This document shows, in pieces, positions 42,391 through 50,945 of a DNA stretch of 64,000 nt. The notes below the pieces were generated by a model. The model made no database searches. It had not been told where the DNA came from and saw only the letters and a list, made by a program, of their open reading frames with translations. Source of the DNA: JAICKN01 sp036489565 (GTDB lineage Bacteria; Acidobacteriota; Terriglobia; Terriglobales; Acidobacteriaceae); the NCBI GenBank assembly GCA_036489565.1, contig DASXFN010000091.1, positions 1 through 64,000 of the forward strand, given 5' to 3'. The position numbers and the translations under genes were made by a program. Numbering within the stretch: position 1 is the stretch's first letter; each line of letters opens with the position of its first letter.

Positions 42391-43545
42391 ATGGATAGGC
42401 ACCTCTCCTTGCTGCAAAGCAGCCGTCGAAATTTTATGGTCACATCGGGAGCCGTTCTTGCGGCCGCAGCAATGAATCCTTCGTTGGCGTCAGCAAATCC
42501 CGCGGCGTCGGCAGGGTCCGCGCTGCAGGAAACCGGCGGTTCCGTCCCGGGGGCCCTTCCGAAAGACATGGCGCGCAAGATTTCCATAGGAGTTTTTGAT
42601 GCTGCGTTTCCTGACTGGACACTGGATCAAATGCTGGAAAAGTTCTCCGCCTGGGGCGTGGAAGCGGTTGAAATCGGCACCGGAGGTTATCCCGGCTCGC
42701 ATCACTGTCCGGTGCAGGAGCTTCTTGATGATCCCGCCAAGTTGCGGGCATGGAAGAAGAAATTTGACGACCGCAATATCCAGATCGCCACGCTGAGTTG
42801 CCACGGGAATCCGTTACATCCGGATTCGCAGGCCGCGGCCCGCGATGCGGAAACCTTCCGCAAGACGGTCCAACTCGCTGAGAAACTCGACGTCAAAGTA
42901 ATTGTGGGATTCTCCGGGTGCCCCGGAGGCAGCCCGACGGACACCCAACCGAACTGGGTGACCTATCGCTGGCCACCCGAGTACGCGCAGATGCAGGATT
43001 GGCAATGGAAAGAGAAGGTCGTGCCGTATTGGAAAGGCGCGGCGAAGTACGCGCGAGAGCATGGCATCCACCGGCTTGCCTTTGAAATGCACCCGAATTT
43101 TGTTGTGTACAATCCGAAATCCTTGCTCAAACTGCGGGATGCTGTAGGCGAGGAAATCGGGGCCAACTGCGATCTGAGTCATCTGTTCTGGCAAGGTTGC
43201 GACGCGGTCACGGTGATCCACCTTCTCGGTAAGCAAGGTGCGCTCTTCCACGCGCATATGAAGGACACCTGCTTCTATAAAAGCAATGTGGATAAATACG
43301 GCGTGTTGAATTTTGCCTTCGAGACCAAAGACTTGCCCGAAGCCTCTGAAACTTTTCGCGCAGTCGGTTACGGACATGGCGCGAACACCTGGAAAGAAAT
43401 TTTGCGCGCGTACATGGAAGTGGGCTACGACGGAATTTTCAGCATCGAGAACGAAGACCCGATTCTGCCCGGTGAAGTCGGGGTGCAACGAGCTTTGTAT
43501 GTTTTGAAAAACGTGCGCAGTGAGCTTCTAGGAACCTCCGCATAA
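42391..43545 (+). CDS. Tat-exported AP-endonuclease-fold sugar isomerase/epimerase-like protein 1
   Basis: This 384-residue protein has a twin-arginine signal (SSRRNFMVTSGAVLAAA) ending near SAN. It is an AP-endonuclease-2 TIM barrel with putative metal ligands: Glu in VEAVEIGTGGY, His in SCHGNPLHP, Glu and His in AFEMHPNFV, Asp in NCDLSHLFW, His in LFHAHMKDT and Glu in FSIENEDP. Family members act as xylose or tagatose isomerases, as IolI-type enzymes and, in some glycoside pathways, as 3-keto-sugar lyases. It is the first gene of a four-gene string (to 46767) with an exported dehydrogenase, and its stop codon is immediately followed by the next gene. Confidence 0.82.
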   Translation: MDRHLSLLQSSRRNFMVTSGAVLAAAAMNPSLASANPAASAGSALQETGGSVPGALPKDMARKISIGVFDAAFPDWTLDQMLEKFSAWGVEAVEIGTGGYPGSHHCPVQELLDDPAKLRAWKKKFDDRNIQIATLSCHGNPLHPDSQAAARDAETFRKTVQLAEKLDVKVIVGFSGCPGGSPTDTQPNWVTYRWPPEYAQMQDWQWKEKVVPYWKGAAKYAREHGIHRLAFEMHPNFVVYNPKSLLKLRDAVGEEIGANCDLSHLFWQGCDAVTVIHLLGKQGALFHAHMKDTCFYKSNVDKYGVLNFAFETKDLPEASETFRAVGYGHGANTWKEILRAYMEVGYDGIFSIENEDPILPGEVGVQRALYVLKNVRSELLGTSA

Positions 43546-43557
43546 ATGGAGAATGGA

Positions 43558-44424
43558 ATGGACCGCCGAAAATTCTTAGGGACCACATTCGGGGCTGTGA
43601 CTGCCGCTACGTTGTTAAACCGTCAAGGATGGGCCGCGGCGAACCGGAGGATTGATCATCTGGGAGTGCAGCTTTACACCGTGCGCGATCAAATGAAGCA
43701 GGATTTTGAAGGCACGCTGGCGAAGGTCGCGGGCGTTGGTTACAAGGAAGTGGAGTTTGCCGGTTACTTCGACCACTCGCCGCAAGATGTTCGTGCCATT
43801 CTGGATCGTCACGGCCTGACTGCTCCATCCGCGCATGTCCCGTATAGCAGTTTTGGCGAACAATGGGCGCAGATCATTGAAAACAGCAAGGTGATGGGAC
43901 ACAAGTACATCATCAACCCTTCGATTGATAAAGCCGTTCTCAATCAGCCCGACGGGTGGAAGCGTGCCGCCGACACATTTAATAAGGCAGGCGCGGTGAG
44001 CAAGAAAGCCGGCGTGCAGCTTGGTTACCATAACCATTGGATCGAATTCCGGCCCACGGCCGACGGGAAACTTCCCTATGACATCCTTCTGGCCGAGTGT
44101 GACCCCGATCTGGTGAAGATGGAAATGGATATTTGCTGGGTGAAGGTTGCCGGGCACGATCCGTTGGTATATTTGCAAAAATATCCTGGGCGATTCCCAT
44201 TGGTCCATGTGAAGGACATGAAGAAATTTCCTAATCCATCCGTGGTCACGCAACAAACGGAAAATCAGAATATGACGGATGTGGGAAGCGGCGCGACCGA
44301 CTGGAAGCGGCTATTCTCGCAGGCTCGCGGTATTCAGTATTACATCGTCGAGCACGATGAGACGTCAATGCCGTTTGAAAGCATCAAGAACAGTTACAAC
44401 TATCTGAAGAATTTGCGGTTCTAG
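43558..44424 (+). CDS. Tat-exported AP-endonuclease-fold sugar isomerase/epimerase-like protein 2
   Basis: This 288-residue protein has a second twin-arginine signal (DRRKFLGTTFGAVTAATLL). It is a shorter TIM barrel: LGVQLYTVRDQM, KEVEFAGYFDHS, LGYHNHWIEF, MEMDICWVKVAG, PLVHVKDMKKF and YYIVEHDE hold the expected Glu, His, Asp, His and Glu ligands. It belongs to the same family as its upstream neighbour but is clearly diverged from it, so the two probably handle different steps. ATG 43558 with GGAG at proper spacing is preferred; ATG 43546 in the same frame directly follows the preceding stop. Cotranscription with both neighbours is near certain. Confidence 0.82.
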   Translation: MDRRKFLGTTFGAVTAATLLNRQGWAAANRRIDHLGVQLYTVRDQMKQDFEGTLAKVAGVGYKEVEFAGYFDHSPQDVRAILDRHGLTAPSAHVPYSSFGEQWAQIIENSKVMGHKYIINPSIDKAVLNQPDGWKRAADTFNKAGAVSKKAGVQLGYHNHWIEFRPTADGKLPYDILLAECDPDLVKMEMDICWVKVAGHDPLVYLQKYPGRFPLVHVKDMKKFPNPSVVTQQTENQNMTDVGSGATDWKRLFSQARGIQYYIVEHDETSMPFESIKNSYNYLKNLRF

Positions 44425-44461
44425 CGATTAATTTTTAGGGATTGTTCTCAAGGACGGGCCC

Positions 44462-46168
44462 ATGGCGCAGGTGATTCGCTCTCCGAAAACGTACGATGTC
44501 TGCATTATTGGTTCAGGCGCGGGCGGGGGAACCGCCGCGAAAGTCCTCACCGAAGGTGGCCTGGATGTCGTCATGCTTGAGGCTGGCCCACCACTGAATC
44601 CGGAAAAAGATTTCAAAGAGCACGTATGGCCTTACCAATTAGATCATCGCGGCATTGGCGTTGGCGGCAAGTTGCGGCACCAGCTCAACGATGAATTCAT
44701 GGCCCCCAATGGCTTCTGGGAGATTGAAGGCGAGCCCTACACGCAGGCGCCCGGCAGCAATTTCGCATGGTTTCGCTCGCGCATCGTAGGCGGGCGTACG
44801 AATCATTGGGGGCGAATCGCGCTGCGCTTTGCTCCCGTGGATTTCAAGGCGCGCTCCACGGACGGCATGGGCGATGACTGGCCGCTCACGTACGAAGACC
44901 TTGCGCCCTACTACGACAAAGTCGAGTCTTATATCGGCGTGTTTGGAAGCCGAGAGAATATTCCTTCCGCTCCGGATGGAATTTTCCTGCCGCCGCCGAA
45001 GCCACGCTGCACGGAAACCATCATCAAGAAGTCGTGCGACAAGCTCAACATCCTATGCGTACCGTCCCGGCTGGCAATCCTCACTAAACCGCTGAATGGC
45101 CGCGCTCCTTGTCATTATTGCGCGCAGTGCGGAAGGGGATGCATCAGCGCATCCAACTTCAGCTCCAGCCAGGTCATGATTCCTCCGGCACAAGCCACGG
45201 GCCGGCTGACATTGATTACGAACGCCATGGCCAGGGAAGTCCTGCTTGGCAGCGACGGCAAAGCGCGAGCGGTTTCCTACATTGACAAAGCCACGCGCAC
45301 CGAAAAGCAAGTGAGCGCGAAGTCATTTGTTCTGGCGGCGAGCGCATGTGAGTCGGCGCGGCTTCTGCTGAATTCTCGCTCCACGTCTTTTCCCGACGGG
45401 CTGGCGAATGGCTCCGGCGTGGTCGGACGCTATTTGACGGACAGCGTCGGGAGCTCTGGCATGGGTTATCTTCCATATCTCGAGAAAATGCCGCCGCATA
45501 ACCATGATGGCGTGGGCGGAATGCACCTGTACATCCCATGGTGGAAGTTTGACCGCAAGAATGATTTTCTGCGGGGGTATCACATTGAACTTTGGGGCGG
45601 GCGCGGCATGCCCACTGCGGGCCAGTTTGATGGAGTGTGCAACGACTTTGAGGGCTACGGCAGTGCGCTCAAACAGAAATGCCGCAGCATGTACGGTACC
45701 TTTATCGGATTTTCCGGCCGCGGCGAAATGATTCCCAACGAGAAAAGCTATTGCGACATTGACCCCAATGTCGTGGACAAGTGGGGAATTCCGGTGCTGC
45801 GCTTTCATTGGGCGTGGGGCGACAATGAAATTGGCATGGCGAAAGACATGCAGGAAACTTTTCGGGCTATTGTAGAAGCGGCTGGAGGGACCTACCAGGA
45901 CCGCGCCAGGCGCAGCGAACAGCCGCCCTACGGGATTTCTGAAGGCGGAGAAATCATCCACGAACTAGGTACGGTGCGCATGGGAGTGCGACCTAAGACG
46001 TCCGCGTTAAACCAATATTGCCAGGCGCACGAGGTGAAGAATCTGTTTGTCGCCGACGGAGGAAGTTTTGTGAGCAATGCCGACAAAAATCCCACGCTTA
46101 CCATCATGGCGCTTTCATGGCGAGCTTCGGAGTATCTGCTCGGCGAAGCGAAGAAGGGCAATCTGTAG
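44462..46168 (+). CDS. GMC-family FAD dehydrogenase large subunit with Fe-S-type Cys motif
   Basis: This 568-residue protein begins directly with an ADP-binding fold (YDVCIIGSGAGGGTAAKVL), so it has no export signal of its own. RIVGGRTNHWGR and the C-terminal HELGTVRMG plus NADKNPTLTIMALS supply the GMC active-site His and Asn. A cysteine motif CHYCAQCGRGC (Cys217, 220, 223, 227) matches the 3Fe-4S-type hinge cluster of bacterial FAD-glucose and fructose dehydrogenases. With the Tat-carrying small subunit encoded 8 bases downstream it should be exported as a piggy-back complex. Likely activity is sugar or glycoside oxidation, possibly at C3. No cytochrome c subunit is adjacent. Confidence 0.88.
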   Translation: MAQVIRSPKTYDVCIIGSGAGGGTAAKVLTEGGLDVVMLEAGPPLNPEKDFKEHVWPYQLDHRGIGVGGKLRHQLNDEFMAPNGFWEIEGEPYTQAPGSNFAWFRSRIVGGRTNHWGRIALRFAPVDFKARSTDGMGDDWPLTYEDLAPYYDKVESYIGVFGSRENIPSAPDGIFLPPPKPRCTETIIKKSCDKLNILCVPSRLAILTKPLNGRAPCHYCAQCGRGCISASNFSSSQVMIPPAQATGRLTLITNAMAREVLLGSDGKARAVSYIDKATRTEKQVSAKSFVLAASACESARLLLNSRSTSFPDGLANGSGVVGRYLTDSVGSSGMGYLPYLEKMPPHNHDGVGGMHLYIPWWKFDRKNDFLRGYHIELWGGRGMPTAGQFDGVCNDFEGYGSALKQKCRSMYGTFIGFSGRGEMIPNEKSYCDIDPNVVDKWGIPVLRFHWAWGDNEIGMAKDMQETFRAIVEAAGGTYQDRARRSEQPPYGISEGGEIIHELGTVRMGVRPKTSALNQYCQAHEVKNLFVADGGSFVSNADKNPTLTIMALSWRASEYLLGEAKKGNL

Positions 46169-46176
46169 GAGGATTT

Positions 46177-46767
46177 ATGGATCCCAATCAAATTTCACGC
46201 CGCGCTATTTTGAAATCGTTAACCGTGGGGACGTTCGCGGGTTCGGTATTGAGCGTAATTCCGGCGCAGGCGGCTGAGTTGGCGCACAAAATGATTGCCG
46301 CGGAGAAGGCGAACGGCGTCTATAGTCCGAAATTCTTTTCCGCGCAGCAATACAAAACGCTGCAAAATCTCTGCGAAACAATTTTCCCCGCGGACTCCGA
46401 CTCGGGCGGCGCCATCGAAGCGGGAGCGCCGGAGTTTATTGATCTTCTGACGAGCGAGAATGCCGACTATCAGTTGACTCTAGGCGGTGGCCTGGTATGG
46501 CTCGATTCCACATGCGGTGACCGTTACGGCAATGTTTTTCTGGAGTGCACTTCAGCGCAACAAAAAGAGATTTTGGACTTGATCGCCTACAGCAAAAATG
46601 GATTGACCAATCCGGGATTAAGCCAGGGGATCGCATTCTTTGCGCTGCTGCGTATGTTCACTGCGGACGCATTCTTTACCAGCAAGATCGGCATTCAATA
46701 TCTGGGATATATCGGGAACACTTTCCTGACGGAATTTCCGGGCTGCCCGCCGGTGCCTGAGGCATAG
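46177..46767 (+). CDS. Gluconate 2-dehydrogenase subunit 3-like, Tat-signal small subunit
   Basis: This 196-residue protein has a twin-arginine signal (SRRAILKSLTVGTFAGS, AQA cleavage site). The mature helical domain has FFSAQQYKTLQNLCETIFP followed by SGGAIEAGAPEFIDLL, the hallmark of the gluconate 2-dehydrogenase gamma family. These small subunits escort GMC catalytic subunits through the Tat pathway and stabilise them. ATG 46177 has a very strong AGGAGG ribosome binding site overlapping the preceding stop region. It is the last gene of the cluster and converges with the ABC ATPase 7 bases away. Confidence 0.88.
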   Translation: MDPNQISRRAILKSLTVGTFAGSVLSVIPAQAAELAHKMIAAEKANGVYSPKFFSAQQYKTLQNLCETIFPADSDSGGAIEAGAPEFIDLLTSENADYQLTLGGGLVWLDSTCGDRYGNVFLECTSAQQKEILDLIAYSKNGLTNPGLSQGIAFFALLRMFTADAFFTSKIGIQYLGYIGNTFLTEFPGCPPVPEA

Positions 46768-46774
46768 CGGAGGC

Positions 46775-47560
46775 TCATTCGACGTGGTAAAAGCCATCAC
46801 GACGAGCTAGCTCGATATGCGTTTGGAATAGCCGACTCAATGGCGCGCTTTCCAGAACATTTTCTTTAGCGCCGTCCGCGATAATTCTTCCCTTAGACAT
46901 CAAAATAACGCGCTCGATTTCCGGAATAATGTCCGGGAGTTCGTGGGTGACCAGAATGATTCCAATGCCTTCGTTGGCGAGCGAGCGCATGGTTTGCCGT
47001 AGGCCGTGCTGCGCGGCAATGTCGAGAGAGTTACAGGGTTCGTCAAAGAGCAATGCCAGCGGGCGATGCACCAAAGCCCGCGCAATCAGGATCCGCTTTG
47101 CTTCTCCTGAGGACATCTCGCAGACTGGACGGTCCGCAAGATGAGAAACACCAAGACGCTCCATCGCCTCATGAGCTGACTGTCGCTTTTCCCGATCAAC
47201 CGAATGGTTGGAGTAGACACTGTTGCTGCTGAAAAAACCGGAGAGCACAACCTCCATGCCGACGGCTTCGCCGGTACACATAGACATCAGATCATTGGAG
47301 ACGATGCCCAGATGGGAACGCAGGTCGAAAACGTTCCACATCTCCTGGCCCAGGATTCGCATGCTGGAGTCCGCTCGGACCACCGGATAGCATTCCCGAG
47401 TGATGGTTTTGATTAGTGTAGATTTTCCGCAGCCATTCGGTCCCAGAATGGCGAGATGTTCGTTGCAGTTGACGCGCAAGGTGAAATCATCAAGCACGAC
47501 CTTGTTGCCCCGCATTACGCAAATGTTCTGGAGATCAAGAAGGGCAGGGTGTTGGGTCAT
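46775..47560 (-). CDS. ABC transporter ATPase subunit (ModF/YlmA-like)
   Basis: This 261-residue protein has Walker A GPNGCGKSTLIK, signature MSSGEAKRILIARAL, Walker B LLFDEPCNSLD and the switch His in ILVTHELPDII. The A-loop and N-terminal strand follow ALLDLQNICVMRGNK. The SSGEA signature (in place of SGGQ) and the soluble single-domain build resemble stand-alone ModF/YlmA ATPases. No permease gene is near, so a transport role is uncertain. ATG 47560 was chosen over the upstream frame to 47623. It lies 107 bases downstream of glnD on the same strand. Confidence 0.85.
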   Translation of the reverse strand: MTQHPALLDLQNICVMRGNKVVLDDFTLRVNCNEHLAILGPNGCGKSTLIKTITRECYPVVRADSSMRILGQEMWNVFDLRSHLGIVSNDLMSMCTGEAVGMEVVLSGFFSSNSVYSNHSVDREKRQSAHEAMERLGVSHLADRPVCEMSSGEAKRILIARALVHRPLALLFDEPCNSLDIAAQHGLRQTMRSLANEGIGIILVTHELPDIIPEIERVILMSKGRIIADGAKENVLESAPLSRLFQTHIELARRDGFYHVE

Positions 47561-47667
47561 TGTCTTGTAGTTTAGACGATGAGACGAAGCCCCGGAAACC
47601 ATGGAGGCCCGCATCAGAAACAAATCACAGGAGGAGTCTGGAAAATTGAGCGAGGAGCGGGGAACTA

Positions 47668-50265
47668 TTACAGACGGTCCAACTCTTCCAGCAGGCTCGC
47701 ACTTAGAGATTTCTGGCGCTCCTCAGAAAGTTTTCCGCCACCAGAAGTTAGGTAGAAAACATCAATTGCCATCTGGCCCTCGGTATCGATCAAGGCGATA
47801 TTAATGTTGCATTCCTGCTCCGCAAGGGTGGAACTGATGCGATGCAAAAGACCGGGTCGGTCCTGGGCGACGATCTGGATAAGCGTGCTCTGAGGTGAAC
47901 ATTCGTCGTCAAATTCGATGCGGGTATCCACTTTTACTTTCGCAATGCCCTGTTTGTCTGCGCGAAGACGGTCGCGCAACAGACGGTCTAAATCCACCTG
48001 GTCGGCCAGCACGTCGGCGATGCTGCGCTTAAACCTTTCCCATTCGGGCAAATTCAGATCCAAAGTGCGGAAACGGTCGGTGAAGAAGAAGGAGTCAATG
48101 ACTGTGCCCGCCTTATTCGAGAAAGCGTTCGCCTTCACAATGTTCATTCCCCAGGCGGCCAGCACCCCCGCCATTCGGGTGAAAAGGCGCGGGCGGTCGG
48201 TCGTGGCCAGGGTCAGCTCGTACCAGTGGCGGCCGCGTTTCAGGTCAAGTTGCACGGGATCGCTTGCCAGCCGTTCCGACAACCCCAGATGCGTTAGAAC
48301 GCTTTCCGCCGAATTCACGCGCAGATATCTTTGCGGCATGCCCTCCAAAAAGACTTTCAACTTTTTGGAGGCCGTCGGGGCGAGGGATTGCAGGTGTTTT
48401 AAATTCTCATCCTCCGCGTCCCCGCGAAGTCTTTGGTCGGCGTGGTGGTTGAGGTGGTTCGCCGTGGCAATGTAAAGCTGCCAGACATTCTCGGCCTTCC
48501 ATGGAGTCAGGGCCTCGGGATTCACGGCCTTAATGTCCGCATAGGTAAGCAACGAAAGCATCTTCAGTCGTTCCGGAGTGCCCATTTTTTCTGCAAAAAT
48601 TTGGATGGTTGCGGGATCGTAAATATCGCGGCGCAAGGTGGCGGAGATATCCAGGTGGCTCCCGATGAGGAACATGACCGTCTCACGATCCGCGGGGTTG
48701 AGGTCCAGACGGTCGAGGCTGCCCTTGGCTATCTCCAGACTCGCGATGACGTGGTTGTCGGTGGGAATGCCTTTGCCAACATCGTGCAGCAACATTGCCA
48801 GATAGAGAAGTTCTGGTTGTTCCAATTCATTCAGAATCTCGCCGTAGCGCCGGTCCCACTCCGATTGCGACTGGGCCGCTTTGTGGAGGCTATCAATGGC
48901 CAGAAACGAATGTTCGTCCACGGTGAAGCGATGATAGTAGTCACGTACCACCAGAGAATCAATCAGCTTGAATTCGGGCAACAATAGTGTCAAAACACCA
49001 AGCGAGTGCATTTCGCGTAGCGCATTTGCCGCATTTGGCTCCATCAGGATGACCTGCAGGTAAGACCACAACTCCCCGCCTTGTGGAGGGGTGGCCGCGA
49101 GTGACGGGAGTACCTGCTCGACGCGGTATTCGGTGGTGGTGCTGAGCTTCAGACCGTGATGGGCAATGAAGTCAAACATTCGCAGCAAGAGCTGCGGATC
49201 GTGTATGGCGGAAGGCTGCTGCAGAAAAACCAGGCCGTTCACCACGGAAAAATCAGAATTGGAGAGACGAGTACGCAGGTTCTGAAAACTTCTGTACAGC
49301 GATGAACGCGCGGCCGGCACTTCTTCCAGTAACTGCGTGCAGGTGCGAAAGATGGCCTTGGCGTTGCGGAAGTAAATGCGCATCCAGTCGGCGGCGGTGA
49401 CGGTTGCGTCGGAATCCGGCGCGCCGATTTTCCTTTGCGCGGCCTCGTCTTGTGCTTCCCAGGCCAGCGTATTATCGTCGCGCCCGTGTCGAAAATGCAG
49501 GAAACAGCGGACCGACATCATGAAGTCCAATGCCGGTTGAAATTGTTTTTGAATGGAAGCGGAGAGAAGGGAGGATTGGTCCGGCCAGCTATGCATCCGA
49601 TCCATGGCCGAAATCAACGCCAGCCAGCATCCTACGTTGTGGTCGCGCAATCCGCCGGGGGTTTCCTTAATGTTCGGTTCCAGATGAAAGATCGTGTTTC
49701 CGTATTTCGCGTGGCGGTCTCGGGTGACTTCCGTGAGTGAGTGAACAAGCGGTTGCGCTTCGCGCATGACCAGCTTGGGAATCAATTTGTCGTGCAGTCG
49801 CGAAAAAAGTTCTTTGTCTCCCGCCAGGTAGCGGCAGTCCAGCAAGGAGATGGTGAACTCGACGTTGTCGGAATCGAAGTGGTCACACTCCGCCAGCGTG
49901 CGATTGGTGGGGCTTAACTTCAGCCGCAGGTCCCAAAGCTCCTGTGAGAAGCGGCGGACGCGGTCTTTATAATCCTGTTCGCCATCCTGGTCGGCGTGCA
50001 GGAACAGTAAATCAACATCAGAGTGGGGAAAAAGCGCGCCGCGACCGTAGCCGCCCAGGGCAACTAAAGCAAAATTCTTGGGGCTTCCGTTTTCGGCCTC
50101 AATAAATTCCTTCCACAGCCGCAGAACAATCTCATCCACCAATGCCGTGCGTTGGAGGACAGCGGCCCTGCCGTCACCGTTGGCATAGAAACTCTCACGG
50201 ATGCGCGCTGATTCCGCGCTGTAAACATCCCGCAATTCCGTGGGTAGTGAGGATGCTGTGGTCAT
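47668..50265 (-). CDS. glnD: Bifunctional GlnD uridylyltransferase/uridylyl-removing enzyme
   Basis: This 865-residue enzyme has a nucleotidyltransferase domain with GGYGRGALFPHSDVDLLFL, a central GlnD linker, an HD domain with LLHDVGKG, and two ACT domains in the last about 180 residues (ATTDRPRLFTRMAGVLA and VAQDRPGLLHRISSTL). GlnD attaches UMP to PII when glutamine is low and removes it when glutamine is high. Two genes away stands glnB with Tyr51, its target. ATG 50265 begins the conserved part; the open frame to 50388 adds unrelated residues. A GC-rich hairpin (50294-50317) lies just upstream. Confidence 0.95.
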   Translation of the reverse strand: MTTASSLPTELRDVYSAESARIRESFYANGDGRAAVLQRTALVDEIVLRLWKEFIEAENGSPKNFALVALGGYGRGALFPHSDVDLLFLHADQDGEQDYKDRVRRFSQELWDLRLKLSPTNRTLAECDHFDSDNVEFTISLLDCRYLAGDKELFSRLHDKLIPKLVMREAQPLVHSLTEVTRDRHAKYGNTIFHLEPNIKETPGGLRDHNVGCWLALISAMDRMHSWPDQSSLLSASIQKQFQPALDFMMSVRCFLHFRHGRDDNTLAWEAQDEAAQRKIGAPDSDATVTAADWMRIYFRNAKAIFRTCTQLLEEVPAARSSLYRSFQNLRTRLSNSDFSVVNGLVFLQQPSAIHDPQLLLRMFDFIAHHGLKLSTTTEYRVEQVLPSLAATPPQGGELWSYLQVILMEPNAANALREMHSLGVLTLLLPEFKLIDSLVVRDYYHRFTVDEHSFLAIDSLHKAAQSQSEWDRRYGEILNELEQPELLYLAMLLHDVGKGIPTDNHVIASLEIAKGSLDRLDLNPADRETVMFLIGSHLDISATLRRDIYDPATIQIFAEKMGTPERLKMLSLLTYADIKAVNPEALTPWKAENVWQLYIATANHLNHHADQRLRGDAEDENLKHLQSLAPTASKKLKVFLEGMPQRYLRVNSAESVLTHLGLSERLASDPVQLDLKRGRHWYELTLATTDRPRLFTRMAGVLAAWGMNIVKANAFSNKAGTVIDSFFFTDRFRTLDLNLPEWERFKRSIADVLADQVDLDRLLRDRLRADKQGIAKVKVDTRIEFDDECSPQSTLIQIVAQDRPGLLHRISSTLAEQECNINIALIDTEGQMAIDVFYLTSGGGKLSEERQKSLSASLLEELDRL

Positions 50266-50558
50266 GTTGTCGTCAAACTTGCATCTGCCGCATGCCGCGT
50301 GAGGAATGGAACGCGGCGGTGCAAACTGAGCTGCCCCGCAAACCGCAAGGGCGATTAAATCCTGCCAATTCAATGTACGCGCCAGCAATAGCGGCGTGGA
50401 AATCGAAACTATTTATATGGAGTATCAGAATTGGTTATCCAAGCTTTTCACGCGCCAACGGGGCCACTTCAAGGATTGCACAGGAAGGAAGTGAAGACAA
50501 TAAAGCGGAGTTAGGATTCCGTACCGAAAGTAATTCGGCTATGGGAAACTCGACTGAA
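50266..50558 (-). other. glnD upstream region
   Basis: These 293 bases hold no gene. Read on the minus strand they carry a GG-N10-GC sequence at 50457-50441 (TGGCGCG...GCTT) resembling a sigma-54 promoter. A second, poorer copy lies at 50384-50369. A 7-bp GC-rich hairpin (stem 50294-50300 with 50311-50317) comes before the glnD start. Confidence 0.4.
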
Positions 50559-50897
50559 TTACAGCGCGCTTTCACCACGCTCATCATTCCGAATGCGGAT
50601 GGCTTCGTCCACGCGCGAGCAGAAAATCTTTCCATCTCCAATTTCGCCTGTGCGTGCCGCGGCAGAAATCGCCGCGACCGCTTTTTCCACCATGGAATCC
50701 GCAAGCACCATTTCCAGCTTGATCTTAGGAATCAAATCAACCGTGTATTCGCGCCCGCGATAAAATTCCGTGTGGCCTTTCTGCCGTCCATGGCCACGGA
50801 CTTCCAGTACAGTCATTCCCTCCACTCCGGCGTCATGGAGGGCGTTCTTTACCTCTTCGAGTTTCGATGTCTGGATAATGGCTTCAATCTTAGTCAT
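50559..50897 (-). CDS. glnB: PII nitrogen regulatory protein
   Basis: This 112-residue PII protein has the T-loop YRGREYTVDLIPK including Tyr51, the uridylylation site. The signature KIEAIIQTSKLEEVK opens the protein, and the B-loop AARTGEIGDGKIF and VDEAIRIRNDE complete the nucleotide and 2-oxoglutarate sites. It integrates ATP/ADP and 2-oxoglutarate and binds partners such as Amt. It stands 48 bases downstream of amt, the classic amt-glnK arrangement. On that context GlnK is an equally good name. Confidence 0.95.
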   Translation of the reverse strand: MTKIEAIIQTSKLEEVKNALHDAGVEGMTVLEVRGHGRQKGHTEFYRGREYTVDLIPKIKLEMVLADSMVEKAVAAISAAARTGEIGDGKIFCSRVDEAIRIRNDERGESAL

Positions 50898-50945
50898 AGC
50901 TCGTGTAAATCCTTCTTGTCTAATAGGTTCTGTAGAAGTCAGCCG

